Shown here: piece by piece, positions 10,120 to 23,300 of the stretch
How positions within the stretch are numbered: the first letter of the stretch is position 1
How the letters are laid out: each line of letters starts with the position of its first letter
Source: Poa pratensis
Taxonomy: Eukaryota > Streptophyta > Magnoliopsida > Poales > Poaceae
DNA: 64,000 bases
Assembly: GCA_947311845.1 (NCBI GenBank)
Contig: CAMZMU010000117.1
Coordinates: 79,719,447 to 79,783,446 of the forward strand
Reading direction: 5' to 3'
The notes under the pieces: generated by a model
Told to the model about the DNA's origin: nothing
Database searches by the model: none
What the model saw: the letters and a program-made list of their open reading frames with translations, nothing else
Translations under genes and position numbers: made by a program

Positions 10120-11630
10120 CCCACTTACATGTGGGCCCGCCCCCGCGCCTGCCTCATTCTTCCAAAATTCGCCTGCCTCTTCCACGCCCGCGCCAACCGC
10201 CGCCACCGCGTCCGCCACCCCGCCGCGCTCGACCACCGCGTCCGCCACCCCGCCGCGCTCGACCCCGCGCCCCGGCCACGGCCGCGCCGCTCGTCGTCCA
10301 GCCCCCTCCCCAAGACGAGTTCTTCCTTCCCCGCCTGGCCTCCTCTCTCCCGTTCTAGGCTCCCCTAACCCTAGCCGACAGCACGGGGAAGCCCGGAGTC
10401 CCCTCGCTCCCCGGCGGCGTGCAGCAGAGAGAAGCACAGCAGGCACTCCAACCCAATCCTCCCACTCTCCAAGCGCTCCGGGACTATCCGATTGATTGTT
10501 CAGCCGATTCAGGTACAAGTCCAAGTGTCTAAACCTCTTTTTCTTGCATTCCAACTGATTGATTATTTAGGTTCAGTTGAACTTGGGGAAAACCTGGGTT
10601 ACTTTTGGTTGGGAGTAGGAACTACAGTGTGTATTCGTGTTGATCAACTAAAACACTCCAATCGTAGTGCTTCAGCCGGGGAATCAATTGGGGTTTGTGG
10701 TCAGGGCTCTAATTTAGGATTGCTGCCTATGTAGTTTATGCTATATGCTAACTAATAGTATGCAGTATTTGCAGCAGTGCTTGCTTAGTTCGAGTGCTGC
10801 TGATTGGGAGGAGCAGAAGCTGTGTGCGGTCCTGCTAGTTCTTCTCCCCCCCAATTGCAGTGGTTGAATTTGGGGACAGTTGCGTTGATGTTGATTTTGT
10901 AGGGAGGAACTGCGCCGTGCATTCGTGTCGATCACTCTAACCACCCTAATTTTTGTACTATTAGTTAGCCCGTGAGTTCAAATTGCTATGTTCTGTTCAT
11001 ACATGTCATATGTGCATACTAGTTAGGTTCCTAGAGCTTCATAAATTGTTGTGCCTAACTTAGTAATTTTATTGGTTCCTAATACACACGCACGAGATTC
11101 TTCTGATTTTTTACTTATATAAGTTCATGATCCTTTTATTTTTTTTGGTTGTACAGGTGCAGAGGTGCTTGTGTGTGCTAGGCAAGAAGACGCCCTTGGA
11201 ATTGATTTGTGAAATATTTGCAGGTACCCCGAGAGGTTGTGTGTGCTTGTGTTCTGTGCTACCACGACCATCGTGTCGTGGTTGTTTGTGCTCCGACATA
11301 GATGTGGTGATTGTCGTGTATGTGGATGTTGCCGGCCGGCGATGCCGGCAACTTGATTTGTGAAATATTTGCAGGTACCCCGGGAGACCCTTGAGATTGC
11401 CGGAACGTCGATTAACTTCCGTTCCGGCAAATTCGGGTATTCCATATGTCCTATTTTCAGCAAAGGTCATGCCGAAATTTTTCGTGAATTTTAGCATGAC
11501 TTTGCTAAAAATAGGACATATGGGGTATTGCGACTAATGCATGGGCCGGGGTATCTTAGTACTTAATTAAGTGATTTTTTTCTTATATTTGTTGTACTAA
11601 CTTTTTACCTCTTTTTAATACAGTGCAAAC
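10120..11630. other. 5' flank of the CACTA second gene: GC-rich leader and repeats
   Basis: The GC-rich stretch 10130-10480 contains a short tandem duplication (CGACCACCGCGTCCGCCACC near 10205-10265). Below it is AT-richer DNA that could be the leader and intron of the gene starting at 11631. The phrase TTGATTTGTGAAATATTTGC followed by AGGTACCCCG occurs twice (about 11202 and 11354), a short direct repeat. A second inverted pair, CATATGTCCTATTTT (11444) and AAAATAGGACATATG (11507), can form a hairpin. I see no convincing promoter. Confidence 0.4.
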
Positions 11631-14324
11631 ATGTCGGCCGACGCGGAGCCCGGACCTTCTAAGCACATGAGCGTCGAAGAAGAAGATAGAGACGCCAACA
11701 AGTCGTTCTGGGCTCTGTCCCAGGAGTTGGAGGAGGTGGAGGCCGCCGAAGCTGCTAGTGGTGGCGACCGTGGCGACGATGAAGCCGAAACCACCGATGG
11801 AGCTGCTAGTGGCGGCCATGAGGATGACGCCACCACCACCGATGGTGGCGACCACACGGATGGTGGTGGTGGCAGCAACCCGACCGCTCAGAAGCAGAAG
11901 AAGCAAAGGAAGGATCGGACACCGCAAGCGCTCGGCAACGTCACAAACGTGTTCACTGAGGTCACGCCAAGTGGCCTACCAGTGGAACCTGAGGAGCTTG
12001 CCAAAGGGTACGGCATGCAACTAGGGTGCATCGTCCGGGAAAGCATGTCGATCAACACGAAGGACCTCAGAAGCAGGGCCAATGAGCCTTTGGTCGAAAA
12101 CCTCCTCAAGAAGCTTCACCAACGATACACGTTCCCGGAGCCGTTCAACAAAAAGGTGGACAGTTTAGCCATCACGAAGATGAGCACCGCCTTGATCAGC
12201 TGGAAATCCCGGGTGAAGAAGAAGATTGATAAGGGTGACAGCTGGGAGAAGATAAGTGCCAAAGAGCCGATGCTCGACGAAGAAGAGTTCGAGACATTCA
12301 AGTTGTCCTTAAAATCTAAGGAGGCTAAAAAATGGACCAAGTGGAGGAAGGAAATGCGGGACTTGAACATAGGTAACCACCATTTGGGAAGCGGCGGTTA
12401 CCGAGGAAAACAGCCCATTTGGGACAAGGAGGATGCCGAGGTTGCACGTCTGGGAAAAGAGAACCCGTGGCCCAAAATCACGGACGAGCAGGTGAGGAAC
12501 TTTGTCCGGTCCCACTACTATCTGAACAAGGCGACGGGGGAATTCGTTACCGACGATGACGATGGAGGGCATTCGAGAAAGTGCTGGTAAGGAATTTAAT
12601 TACCGCGGATATCTCAAAGTTCATTGCGTTGATCTAATTAGATAACGAAGCCATATTTCTACATAGGTTCACCTTAATTTCCTTTGTCTGCAGGAGGAAG
12701 AGTTGAAGGCTGACACTGAGGCCGGCCCGTCGTCCCAGGGGTGGACGGAGCCGTGGGACACGACTTTCAACAGGGCGATGAACGTTTGCAAGGATTGGGA
12801 CAAGTCGGCGCCGCCGACGTCAGCTGGCCGTGTGTCCGGCTTTGGTACGAGCATGAAGTTCCTCCAGTACTACAGCACGGACGCCGAGACGAGAAAGGAG
12901 AGGAGGAAGTCGACTAGGGATAAAGCCGAGGTTGTGGAGCTAAGGAAGAAGGTGGAGTCACTACAGCAGGAAAAAGTGGACTCCAGCACGGTGGACAAGT
13001 TAGTGGAGGAGAAGCTCCGGGCGATCTTACCCCCTGGGTTGATGGAGGGGTTAGCTGCCTGGAATGCGGGAGGTCGACAGGGGCCGATACACGTGCCCAG
13101 CTTCGCCGGCAGCAACTCCAGCAATAACGTGTCGCCGGACCTGGTGACCCGCTGCCGACACCGCGGCGCAGCCGCCGCTCCATTTGGTCCGACCGGCGCC
13201 CCCTACCGCGAAAGATACCGAGGCGCTGCCGGTGGCGGCGGTGCTTGATAATGCATACGAGCGGCCGGAGAATGATAGGCCGGCCGCCGGCACCGGCGCC
13301 CTTGTCTCGACATTAGCCGAGCTCAACGCCATCACCAAGGTAACTAATTAGTTAGTCCACGGCATATTCTATAACTATGCCTTTGATGACTGCCATCTCA
13401 TGATGCCCAACATGTGTTGACTCAGGACATGCCTTGCATACTCCTGCATAGTGTGGGGGTCGACGGCGAGTTGAAGGAAGTTGCTCAGGGCACTGTCATA
13501 CAACCAATGAGCCGCGATATGCACAACAAAAGAATGAGCGAGGCCGTGATGAAGGTCAGGTTGACTATGGTAGTGCTGAGTTTTGTGACATCGACTCCCC
13601 CATGCAACCTCCGGGAGCCGAGGAGGACCACATGGTCCTTGGAGATTGCGTCAAGTGGATCATGGAATGGCCGAAGACCCAGATTCGTCTTGGGGAGGGT
13701 CTTCAGGGGTTGAGGCGCACCACCGGCGCCACCTCGAGGCCCCCGATCGCTTGGCCCTCGAAGCCGCCACAAAGAATGGTTGGGAAGGAACCGGTGCCAC
13801 AAGCAGCCGTCGCCACCACCTGGAAGGAACCGCCGGTCGTCGCCACCACCAGCCGCCACCAAAAACTGTTGGGAGCGTCTGTACCGCAACCGTCGAAAGA
13901 CAAAGCCGTTGCACCTCAACTTGGTGGCAACGACGACGATGATGATCAGGATAATGTCGACGTCGATGACTTCCTCAACACTGGCGCCAGCAAAGATTTG
14001 TACATGCCTCCTGTACATGTGGATGACGAACCCTTCCGCGCTCACCGCGGTCAACCTGCTCGTCCCACTGCATGCACGCAGCGCCTGACCTTTCAGGGTT
14101 TATCTCAACAAGACACGCCTCCGGAGGCCGGCGATCAAGCTCAACCGGCTAACGTTTTCAGCCCTGGCACACTACGTAAGTCGGTTCACGAGGGAGTGCA
14201 ATCCCCAGAGATGAAGAAGAAGAAGCACAGGAAGAGAAGTAGGCCAGGCGCCTCTGCGAGCCAGCCAGCTCCTAAGACTATCCGGGGTAATGAAGACATG
14301 GTATCACCCCGTGCGATGGCTTGA
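11631..14324 (+). pseudogene. CACTA second gene (TnpA/ORF2-like) with DUF8039-like region
   Basis: The first long exon (11631-12590, 319 codons) starts MSADAEPGPSKH and has an acidic, Gly/Thr-rich N-terminus. A conserved region follows with NVFTEVTPSGLPVEP, LVENLLKKLHQRYTFPEPF, TALISWKSRVKKK and KEPMLDEEEFE. This is the plant transposon-associated (PTTA/En-Spm) layout. Coding resumes at about 12694-13248 after a probable intron, with a coiled-coil-like stretch (EVVELRKKVESLQQEKVD). A DUF8039-like part (CILLHSVGVDGELKEVAQGT, then in another frame MVLGDCVKWIMEWPKTQIRL) runs from about 13430 to 13690. A frame change near 13560 and GC-rich low-complexity sequence follow, ending at a basic KKKKHRKRSR tract. 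Such proteins probably bind the element's subterminal repeats. Confidence 0.75.
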
Positions 14325-14559
14325 CCCGAGTTCATGAAGCTGGTAAACCGATACTGCCTCCGGAGCTGCTCCGCCTTGCACAAGGACCCATGCACTCTTT
14401 GCATGAAATTATCTTGACGCTAGAGGGCATGCTTCTTAAAGACAAGAATCCAAATTACCCGGTGTTCACGGCCTAGGTGCCAAAGGACTTGGACTTCGTC
14501 CATGAAGCCCCCGCGGATCTGTTCTTCATAGCGTACGAGGACGTCTTCAAGCTGTTTCA

Positions 14560-15606
14560 CTCTAGACGGCTGGACTATAACATGGTCCGCCTATACGCGC
14601 TCAATATGGCGATGAAATCAGGAGAGATAATACCCCGTACGTCGCGGTAGTGGATCCCTACTACATGCGTGATAGCCGGCTGGTGGAAGGATCAAGGACA
14701 CGGACCATGGCCACGGAGTATCTCCAGAGGTTCATGCTGACCAACAAGAGGAAGAACAACCTTCTTCTGCCTTTCTTTCCTGAGTAAGTACACATCCGCT
14801 CGCCGCCGTCGTATCTTATGCTTTCTTATAGATTTCTTCCATTGCTGATCCTTTCCAACATTCCGTTTCAATTGTGTTGAGCCGGGACAAGTACTGCACA
14901 CTCATTGTCCTAAGCCCGAGGTGGTCCATTGCCACTTATTTCGACTCGGGGAGTTTGGATATGAAGAAAGACTACACCAGAATAAAGGGTGTTCTCGATG
15001 AGGCTCTCGAGGGCTACGCCCAAAAGGGAGGCCCCTTCGAAAAAGAAAAGAAGGGGAATGTCTCACGAATGACAACAAATACCGGTTCAGGCATGGGACC
15101 GAGTTCCATTGCATCAAGCAGCAGCCTGACAGCGTGAAGGAGGCCTTCTACGTCCTCCATCATATTAAAGGGTTTGTCCGGGATGCAGAGAAAACGAGGA
15201 TGCCATCTAGTCTCTCAGAATGGACCAAATGTGCGGGGGAAATCACTGATTCTGAGCTTAGAGAAGACTTCCATCGCATCCAGATGCAGTTATCGCAAAT
15301 CATCGCCGAAGATGTCAACACAAAAGGGGGGTCCTTACACTACGCCAGAGGTAGGATGTATTATAAAAGAAAGATTGCCTCACTCGCAAGAAGTGCTTCT
15401 TTATTTTCTTTATTATAGACTTATCCACTTAGATGAATAAATCATACTCTATTTATATTATTAACCAACATATATCCCAATCCATCTCTAGGGTTGTGCC
15501 AGAGGGACATCGAAGAACGCCTAGCTATGCAGAATGACACCAGGACGTGGACGACGAAAGACTGCTATAAACCGTTCCCAGCGCCGATGAAGAAGAAGGC
15601 TCCATG
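14560..15606 (+). pseudogene. Ulp1/C48-protease-like C-terminal part of the CACTA second gene
   Basis: Pieces in several frames read AVVDPYYMRDSRL (about 14645), YLQRFMLTNKR, YCTLIVLSPRWSIATYFDSG (14890-14949), KKDYTRIKGVLDEALEGYA and VKEAFYVLHHIKGFVRD (15137-15184). A last exon near 15494-15606 contains DIEERLAMQNDTRTW. This is the Ulp1-like region that some grass CACTA and MULE proteins carry. The catalytic His expected before TLIVL is replaced (KYCTLIVL) and the catalytic Cys expected before YV is replaced (VKEAFYV). The Asp of YFDS remains. Stops and frame changes add to this, so no protease activity is expected. Confidence 0.7.
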
Positions 15607-15931
15607 ATCGTGCTCCCGCTCTTGCTCACCATCATCGCCGCTATGTACTCTATTTGATCCTAGTTTAGGCGGTGACCACTTTATTTGTAATGTGTGAAAT
15701 GATAAACTTTTGTATCATGACTTGTGTAAAAATTCGGCACTTGTCACTATATGTATGTATCTCGGGCTCTAAGTAATGTGATGACATAGTAATGTGTCTG
15801 TTTTCATATACCGTGTCAAATATATTATTGTTTCTATTATATCTGTATAAATCCGTATATCTGTATAAATCCTGTATATATACCTGTATTTGTACAGCAG
15901 GCATCAGCAAATTACGAATACCTGTAAAAGT

Positions 15932-16141
15932 ATTCTGTGGCGCATGGCTTTTTTATTTTGTGGCGCACTTATTTCTGTGGCGCACAGGTGTGGGTGCGCC
16001 ACAGAAACTTGGTCTTTCTGTGGCGCACCCCCAGATGCGCCACAGAAATATAATTTAGTGGCGAGTCATCTGTGGCGCACCCACCATGCGCTACAGAAAG
16101 GCGAAATGGGTGCGCCACAGATGGCCTATTTCCTAGTAGTG
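15932..16141. repeat. 3' subterminal repeats and terminal inverted repeat of the CACTA
   Basis: At least eight TTCTGTGGCGCAC / GTGCGCCACAGAA half-sites in both orientations precede CCTAGTAGTG, which ends at 16141. The next bases, GCC, would be the 3-bp target duplication, but the partner copy cannot be checked because the left end is missing. Confidence 0.85.
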
Positions 16142-19100
16142 GCCAACCGGACGTTGTCGTGGAAATGCTAAATCTCAGAGGGTAGTTCCATGGGCCGGGG
16201 CCGCTATATGCTCGACCTGTGTAGGTCCTCTCCTGCATTCATGTATGTAAAGTGATGGACCTTTTTGTGTTGTGGCTACCGGCTAATCCTGCGATCAAGC
16301 TGCTTGATCTTGCCGGCAGCAAAGTCGTCATAAAATTCGGCAAGTTAAAGGTCCTAAGAAACCAAATCCGTATGGGAAAGATGGTGGAAGGCTAAATTTG
16401 TCTACGTCGAGACCGTGTTGACTTCTTTGTTTTCAGGAATACGACATGGAATTATTGTAGTCGCTTTCCTATTTACCTGACTCAAATAATATATTTTTAA
16501 AGCCGATTTTAGAGTACAAACAAACTTAGTGGGTCTCCTTTAGTTGGCTCATCCCCCTCCCCCCCTAAAACCGATTAGAACTACCAATTCTAATACTCGG
16601 ATTTCCCTCAATCAAAGTGCTACTAGCTAGGATGGAGCTGTCCAGTACATCATCGACTACACCCAAACTATCGGATGTCACTCCGATGCGCCAGAGCTGG
16701 AGATCAGTAGCTAGGGTCAAGGCTTCGCAGCACGCCAAACATTTCTTTCCCGAGCCTTCGTCTCAATGATCTGCTTGGTGCTCAATGCTGATGAGATCTC
16801 ATTGCTGAACTCTTGTCGAAACTTGTTTTGGATGGAAGTATCGAAGTTGGATGCAACTTAGTTGGCTGCGTCCAACACGGGAATTCACATCAATGCACTC
16901 AACGACGACTGAGTCTGATGTGGCGAATAAATCACAGCCAGCTGACTTGATAGTTTCTCAAATACGCATGCTACTTCTCGATGGCTCTTATTCTCAAGCG
17001 AGGATTCTACCTACGGCAATGCAGGCTATAATTTGTTTTGTTCTGTTGACGAGGAACATCTAACTAACTAGATCAACACATGTAGAGTTTTGAATAATGC
17101 ATGGAAGTCAACTCAAACTATGTCCTTATATTCCGTTGGCACTAGCTGCCACTTTCTATAGAGGTATCCAAATTGTCTGGCGCATGCAACTGAGTTCATA
17201 TATGCCCAATAAAGCCATATTGTGTATCATATATAATTTGAATCTTGTAGATCAGTAATCACTCCTCTTCATGTTAGGTTTATTGTTCTTTATGTATTGA
17301 CTAACTGAACAGGAAAGTAGATATGCAACTGACATATATAGCGGTATAAAGACACTTAAGGTGCTTAAAATCCGAGTGATATACTTGCCTACCTTGTTCA
17401 GAAAAAACACGTGCAAAATCAAGTTCCACACTGGCCCCTTCCTTCATCTCCTTTGTCCAAGTGACAGGTGTCCTGCACGGCCCCTTGGTTCTGGCTGGCC
17501 AGAGCTGTCCCCTGGGTCCTCACATGTCATTTTTTGCACAAGCAACATACAACAATCCACTTTTAGGGATGTTTTGAAGCAGGTTTTTTTTTTTTTTGGA
17601 TTACTAAACCTTCTCTTCCCTCTTTTTTATGTCCGGTCTGGAAATCCAAAATATAGAAAATTTCTTAGAGATGCTCTAACTACTGGAGTTGGTTTTTATT
17701 TTACCCGACTCCAATATTATTATATTTTGAAGTCTGTTTATTTTTTAGAACAACTCTAAAATTATTGGAGTTTGTTTTCCATTTTGACCGACTCAAATAT
17801 TATTATTTTTGGAGCCGTTTGGTTTTTGTACCCACTCTAATATTATTAATGTTTTTTGTTTACCCGCCTCAGATAACATAATTTTGGGGGAGGTTTTTCT
17901 AGAGCAAAAACAGACTGAAGGTGCCTTTTAGGGTGAGATTAGCGTTTCTTGCTAAAACCGACACTACAGATCGACTCTAAGAATAGGATTTCTACTGGTG
18001 ACGTCCTTAATCTATGCGTACGAGCTAGATTGGAGCTGTCCAGTAAATCATCGACACCACCTAGACAGTCGGATGTCACTCTAATCCGCCAAAGGTCAGA
18101 GCTTTAGATCAGTAGCGGGGGTCAAGGCTTCAATGTACCCTAGAGCTTCCTTTCCCGAGCCTTCGTCTCAGTGGTCGGCCTTGTGCTGACTGCTCAAGTC
18201 ATGCCAAAACTTGTTTTGGATGGAACTACCGAAGTTTGATGCAGCTTGGTTGGCTGCGTCCAACACGGGAATTCACATCAATCCACTCAACGAATATCAA
18301 GTCTGGCACGGAGAATAAATCTCAACCAGCTGACTTGATAGTTTCTCTATCATGTCTGCTTCTTCTCGATGCCTCTGATCCTCAAACGGAAGATTTTACC
18401 TACGACACTGCATGCTATAATTTGTTTTATTTGGTTGACAAGGAACATCGGGAACGACGAACTAACTAGATCAACACATGTAGAGTTTTGAATAATACGT
18501 GGAAGTCAACTCAAACTCTCTGCTTGTCTTCACTTGGCACTGCTAGTTCATGCATGCCCAACATTCTACTAGTGAATAGTGATAAAGCCATATTGTGGCA
18601 TCATATATAATTTGGGTCTGGCATCCGTACTTACTCCTCTGCATGTTAGGTTTATCATTCTTTATGTATTGACTCGCCCAAACGGGAAAATATATATGCA
18701 TGTGACATATATGGCGGTATGACATGGTAGGTGTTTTAAATCCAAGTGATATACTTACAGCATTGCACCGTGTGTATCAGTGTATGAACCGACCGTCAAT
18801 TCACGTTTGTAGGTTCATAACATAAATATAGATACATGTATGCTTGAGATTACTTCACATCAAACTTGAATCGACACTAGTACAAAATCTCACATTAGTG
18901 ACCAGATCTAAAGCCAGTTAATCTAAAACAAAAAAATAATCCTCAATTCACGCTGGTAGGTTCATACTATAAATATAGATACATGTATGCTTGCGAGTAC
19001 TTCACAACAAACTTGAATCGACTTGTTCATATGACCAACTCCAGTGGTTTATGAGTTCTTTCACATCTTGCTTCCGAATGTTTCTTTCAGAAAATGGATG

Positions 19101-20000
19101 AACAATGACGACGATCAAACATGATTTAAATGAATGAAACATTTTTTAACTCATTCACACATTTTCTATTTTTTTTCCGAAAAATGCTTGAAATTGAAGT
19201 TTCCTGTGCTTATATTCAACAATAAATCATTAGCTTGTTATAAAAAAAAGTCACATAGTGCCCGAAATTAAATTAATAAAGCCAGGAGACCACGTTGTTA
19301 GTTCTATATGTAGCGGCATACAACTTGCCATATTAAGATCTCATAAATCTTACAAACACAATAACATGACTTTGCCAATTCCACTACACTAGAAAACCAC
19401 AAAAATGAGGGCATATATTCCCTCAGAGTAACCTTGAAAGGACAACTAAACAAGAATTATTCAAAAACCTTTCGTTCCAAATTGTACTATTTTTGGATTT
19501 GGCAATCGATCCCTCATGCTCATCCCAAGGAGTGCTCTGCTCTCAAGTGAAAATTTGAAATTGATGAGTGGCTAGGGAGTTACTCCATGAAGGTCAATAT
19601 TCCGGCCTCGCTAATTTACGTTGTTTGCATTCCTCACTCACCGATCATTTGATAGTGGAACCCGTCTTCTCTCGAAGTCGTATGGAAAAAACTAACTCCT
19701 CACGCTCCGAGGTGCAAGATCTGAAACCTCCGGTGGCTGTTTTCCGTAGAGTTCTGATTAGACCAAAATTGGTAGCTTGGAACAGTTTACATTCTTGCTT
19801 TGCCTTTGTCCATTTGGTAGAGAACATGATTCTTTCGGAAGTTTTTTCATAAAAGTAGGCAATTCTATGTTCAATTGACTTATATGGCGTCACTTCATTT
19901 GGATGTTCCAGTTCTAGACAGATACTAATTGCACCGTCGACGATTGACATCATTCGTCGTGATATTCATTTGTAATCGACGAACGTACGCCATACCCTTT
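16142..20000. other. Non-coding intergenic DNA with duplications
   Basis: No coding region is supported. Two diverged copies of one ~750-bp segment (about 16621-17385 and 18015-18760) share many blocks, among them GGAGCTGTCCAGTA, GTCGGATGTCACTC (TATCGGATGTCACTC in the first copy) and GGCTGCGTCCAACACGGG. Between them, 17640-17870 has imperfect repeats of CTCnAATATTATTAT. Near the right end, 18797-18874 and 18953-19022 are a ~75-bp direct repeat containing TATAGATACATGTATGCTTG. Confidence 0.6.
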
Positions 20001-20344
20001 CTCCACTACGGGAGAGCAGAGCTTTGCCGTGTGCCTGGCTCTTTGCCGTGTGCTGGATATCGGGCAGACGGCAAAGACAGAAAAAACACACGGCAAAGAA
20101 ATACACACGGCAAAAACAGAAAAAACACACGGCAAAGAGAGACACACGGCAAAGATTAAACAAAGCACACGGCAAAGAACAAGCACACGGCTAAGAAAAG
20201 AGAGCAAACGGAAGAAGGACCAGCGCAGTCACGGCAGCTCTTTGCCGTGTGTTTGCACACGGCAAAATCTTTGCCGTGTGTTTGCACACGGCAAAGAATA
20301 TATTTCTTTTTTCAACTTTATTTTATATACTTGTAACAATGGTA

Positions 20345-23300
20345 TGACCATTTCCGTGACATAGTGTGTGATAAATTGTCCATATTTTACACATGAGTGT
20401 GTCTTGATATGGCAAACAATGTTGCAGAACAAAGTTTTTCCAAATTATGTTTATAAATATCATTTTTTTATTTTTTAAGTGTCAAAAATGACATTTTTTG
20501 TGAAGCAAGTATATAAAATATGATGCAAAATGGCACCCATCCAATTCCCACACAAAGTAGACCATATTTGATGGATAATCCAGAAATATTTGGAATTTTC
20601 TCGGTTTCTACCTAATTTCGCCTATTTAAATTACTTTATGCTGATTTTCCGAAAATAATTCAAATTTGAACTACAAGTGTGTGATAGTTTGCTCTAATAT
20701 TTTTACAAAAATAATTTTAAGGTACACAATTAGCTGTTATATCATAGAAATGTCAATAGTTTTGAGAAATTCAACGCCTGTAAATGAATAGACACGGCGG
20801 CCATTTTGACCGTTTTTTTGAAAAAATAAAAGAAAGTGAAAAAATAACCAAAAAAAGAAATCCTTTGGCATGGAGTCCCTTTATGTGTATTAGTTGATTG
20901 CAAAAATAATAAACTTCAGTTTTGACAAAGTTTCCAATAAACTTATTCACAAAAAGATCAATCATCTACAAACATGTTTAAGTTTCGAGTCGAATGACCT
21001 AGATATGATCATTTGCGTGGCATAGTTTGTGATAATGTGTTCATATTTGACACATAGGTGCGTCTTGTTATGATAAACAATGTTGTAGAACTGAGTTTTT
21101 TCCAATTATGTTTATAAATATCTTTTTTTTATTTTTTAAGTGTTAAAAATGACTTTTTTTGTAAAACAAGTACAAAAAATATGATGCAAAATGGCACCCA
21201 TCCAATTCCCACACAAAGTAGACCATATTTGATGGATAATCCAGAAATATTAGGAATTTTCTCGGTTTCTACCTAATTTCGCCTATTTAACTGACTTTAT
21301 GCTGATTTTCCGAAAATAATTCAAATTTGAACTACAAGTGTGTGATCGTTTGCTCTAATATTTTTACAAAAATAATTTTAAGGTACACAATTAGCTGTTA
21401 TATCATAGAAATGTCGATAGTTTTGAGAAATTCAACGCCTGTAAATGAATAGACACGGCGGCCATTTTGACCGTTTTTTCGAAAAAATAAAAGAAAGTAA
21501 AAAATACACAAAAAAACAAATCCTTTGGCACGGAGTCCCTTTACGTGTAGTAGTTGATTGTAAAAATAATAAACTTGATTTTTGGCAAAGTTTCCAATAA
21601 ACTTATTCACAAAAAGATCAATCATCTACAAACATGTTTAAGTTTCGAGTCGAATGATCTAGATATGATCATTTCCGTGACATAGTGTGTGATAAATTGT
21701 CCATATTTTACACATGAGTGTGTCTTGATATGGCAAACAATGTTGCAGAACAAAGTTTTTCCAAATTATGTTTATAAATATCATTTTTTTATTTTTTAAG
21801 TGTCAAAAATGACATTTTTTGTGAAGCAAGTATATAAAATATGATGCAAAATGGCACCCATCCAATTCCCACACAAAGTAGACCATATTTGATGGATAAT
21901 CCAGAAATATTTGGAATTTTCTCGGTTTCTACCTAATTTCGCCTATTTAAATTACTTTATGCTGATTTTCCGAAAATAATTCAAATTTGAACTACAAGTG
22001 TGTGATAGTTTGCTCTAATATTTTTACAAAAATAATTTTAAGGTACACAATTAGCTGTTATATCATAGAAATGTCAATAGTTTTGAGAAATTCAACGCCT
22101 GTAAATGAATAGACACGGCGGCCATTTTGACCGTTTTTTTGAAATAATAAAAGAAAGTGAAAAAATAACCAAAAAAAGAAATCCTTTGGCATGGAGTCCC
22201 TTTATGTGTATTAGTTGATTGCAAAAATAATAAACTTCAGTTTTGACAAAGTTTCCAATAAACTTATTCACAAAAAGATCAATCATCTACAAACATGTTT
22301 AAGTTTCGAGTCGAATGACCTAGATATGATCATTTGCGTGGCATAGTTTGTGATAATGTGTTCATATTTCACACATAGGTGCGTCTTGTTATGATAAACA
22401 ATGTTGTAGAACTGAGTTTTTTCAAATTATGTTTATAAATATCTTTTTTTTATTTTTTAAGTGTTAAAAATGACATTTTTTGTAAAACAAGTACAAAAAA
22501 TGTGATGCAAAATGGCACCCATCCAATTCCCACACAAAGTAGACCATATTTGATGGATAATCCAGAAATATTAGGAATTTTCTCGGTTTCTACCTAATTT
22601 CGCCTATTTAACTGACTTTATGCTGATTTTCCGAAAATAATTCAAATTTGAACTACAAGTGTGTGATCGTTTGCTCTAATATTTTTACAAAAATAATTTT
22701 AAGGTACACAATTAGCTGTTATATCATAGAAATGTCGATAGTTTTGAGAAATTCAACGCCTGTAAATGAATAGACACGGCGGCCATTTTGACCGTTTTTT
22801 CGAAAAAATAAAAGAAAGTGAAAAATACACAAAAAAACAAATCCTTTGGCACGGAGTCCCTTTACGTGTAGTAGTTGATTGAAAAAATAATAAACTTGAT
22901 TTTTGGCAAAGTTTCCAATAAACTTATTCACAAAAAGATCAATCATCTACAAACATGTTTAAGTTTCGAGTCGAATGATCTAGATATGATCATTTGCGTG
23001 GCATAGTTTGTGATAATGTGTTCATATTTGACACATAGGTGTGTCTTGTTATGATAAACAATGTTGTAGAAATGAGTTTTTTCAAATTATGTTTATAAAT
23101 ATCTTTTTTTATTTTTTTAAGTGTTAAAAATGACATTTTTTGTGAAACAAGTACAAAAAATATGATGCAAAATGGCACCCATCCAATTCCCACACAAAGT
23201 AGACCATATTTGATGGATAATCCAGAAATATTAGGAATTTTCTCGGTTTCTACCTAATTTCGCCTATTTAAATGACTTTATGCTGATTTTCTGAAAATAA

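Larger units (their letters stand above)
6585..16141 (+). mobile_element. Decayed CACTA (En/Spm) transposon, 5' end missing
   Basis: This region has the gene set of an autonomous grass CACTA: a TNP2 transposase pseudogene (6585-9599) followed in the same direction by a second gene with DUF8039-like and Ulp1-like regions (11631-15606). The 3' terminus CCTAGTAGTG at 16132-16141 is the complement of CACTACTAGG and is preceded by TGTGGCGCAC subterminal repeats. No CACTA terminus exists upstream of TNP2; a non-LTR tail abuts it instead. A second block of subterminal-type repeats at 9991-10110 lies between the two genes. So this may be one element with internal repeats, or a 5'-truncated element (about 9980-16141) placed beside a separate TNP2 relic. 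Confidence 0.75.

Noticed and set aside
13660..14054. Minus-strand frames within the CACTA second gene
   Set aside because: They are shadows of the GC-rich, low-complexity part of the plus-strand gene.
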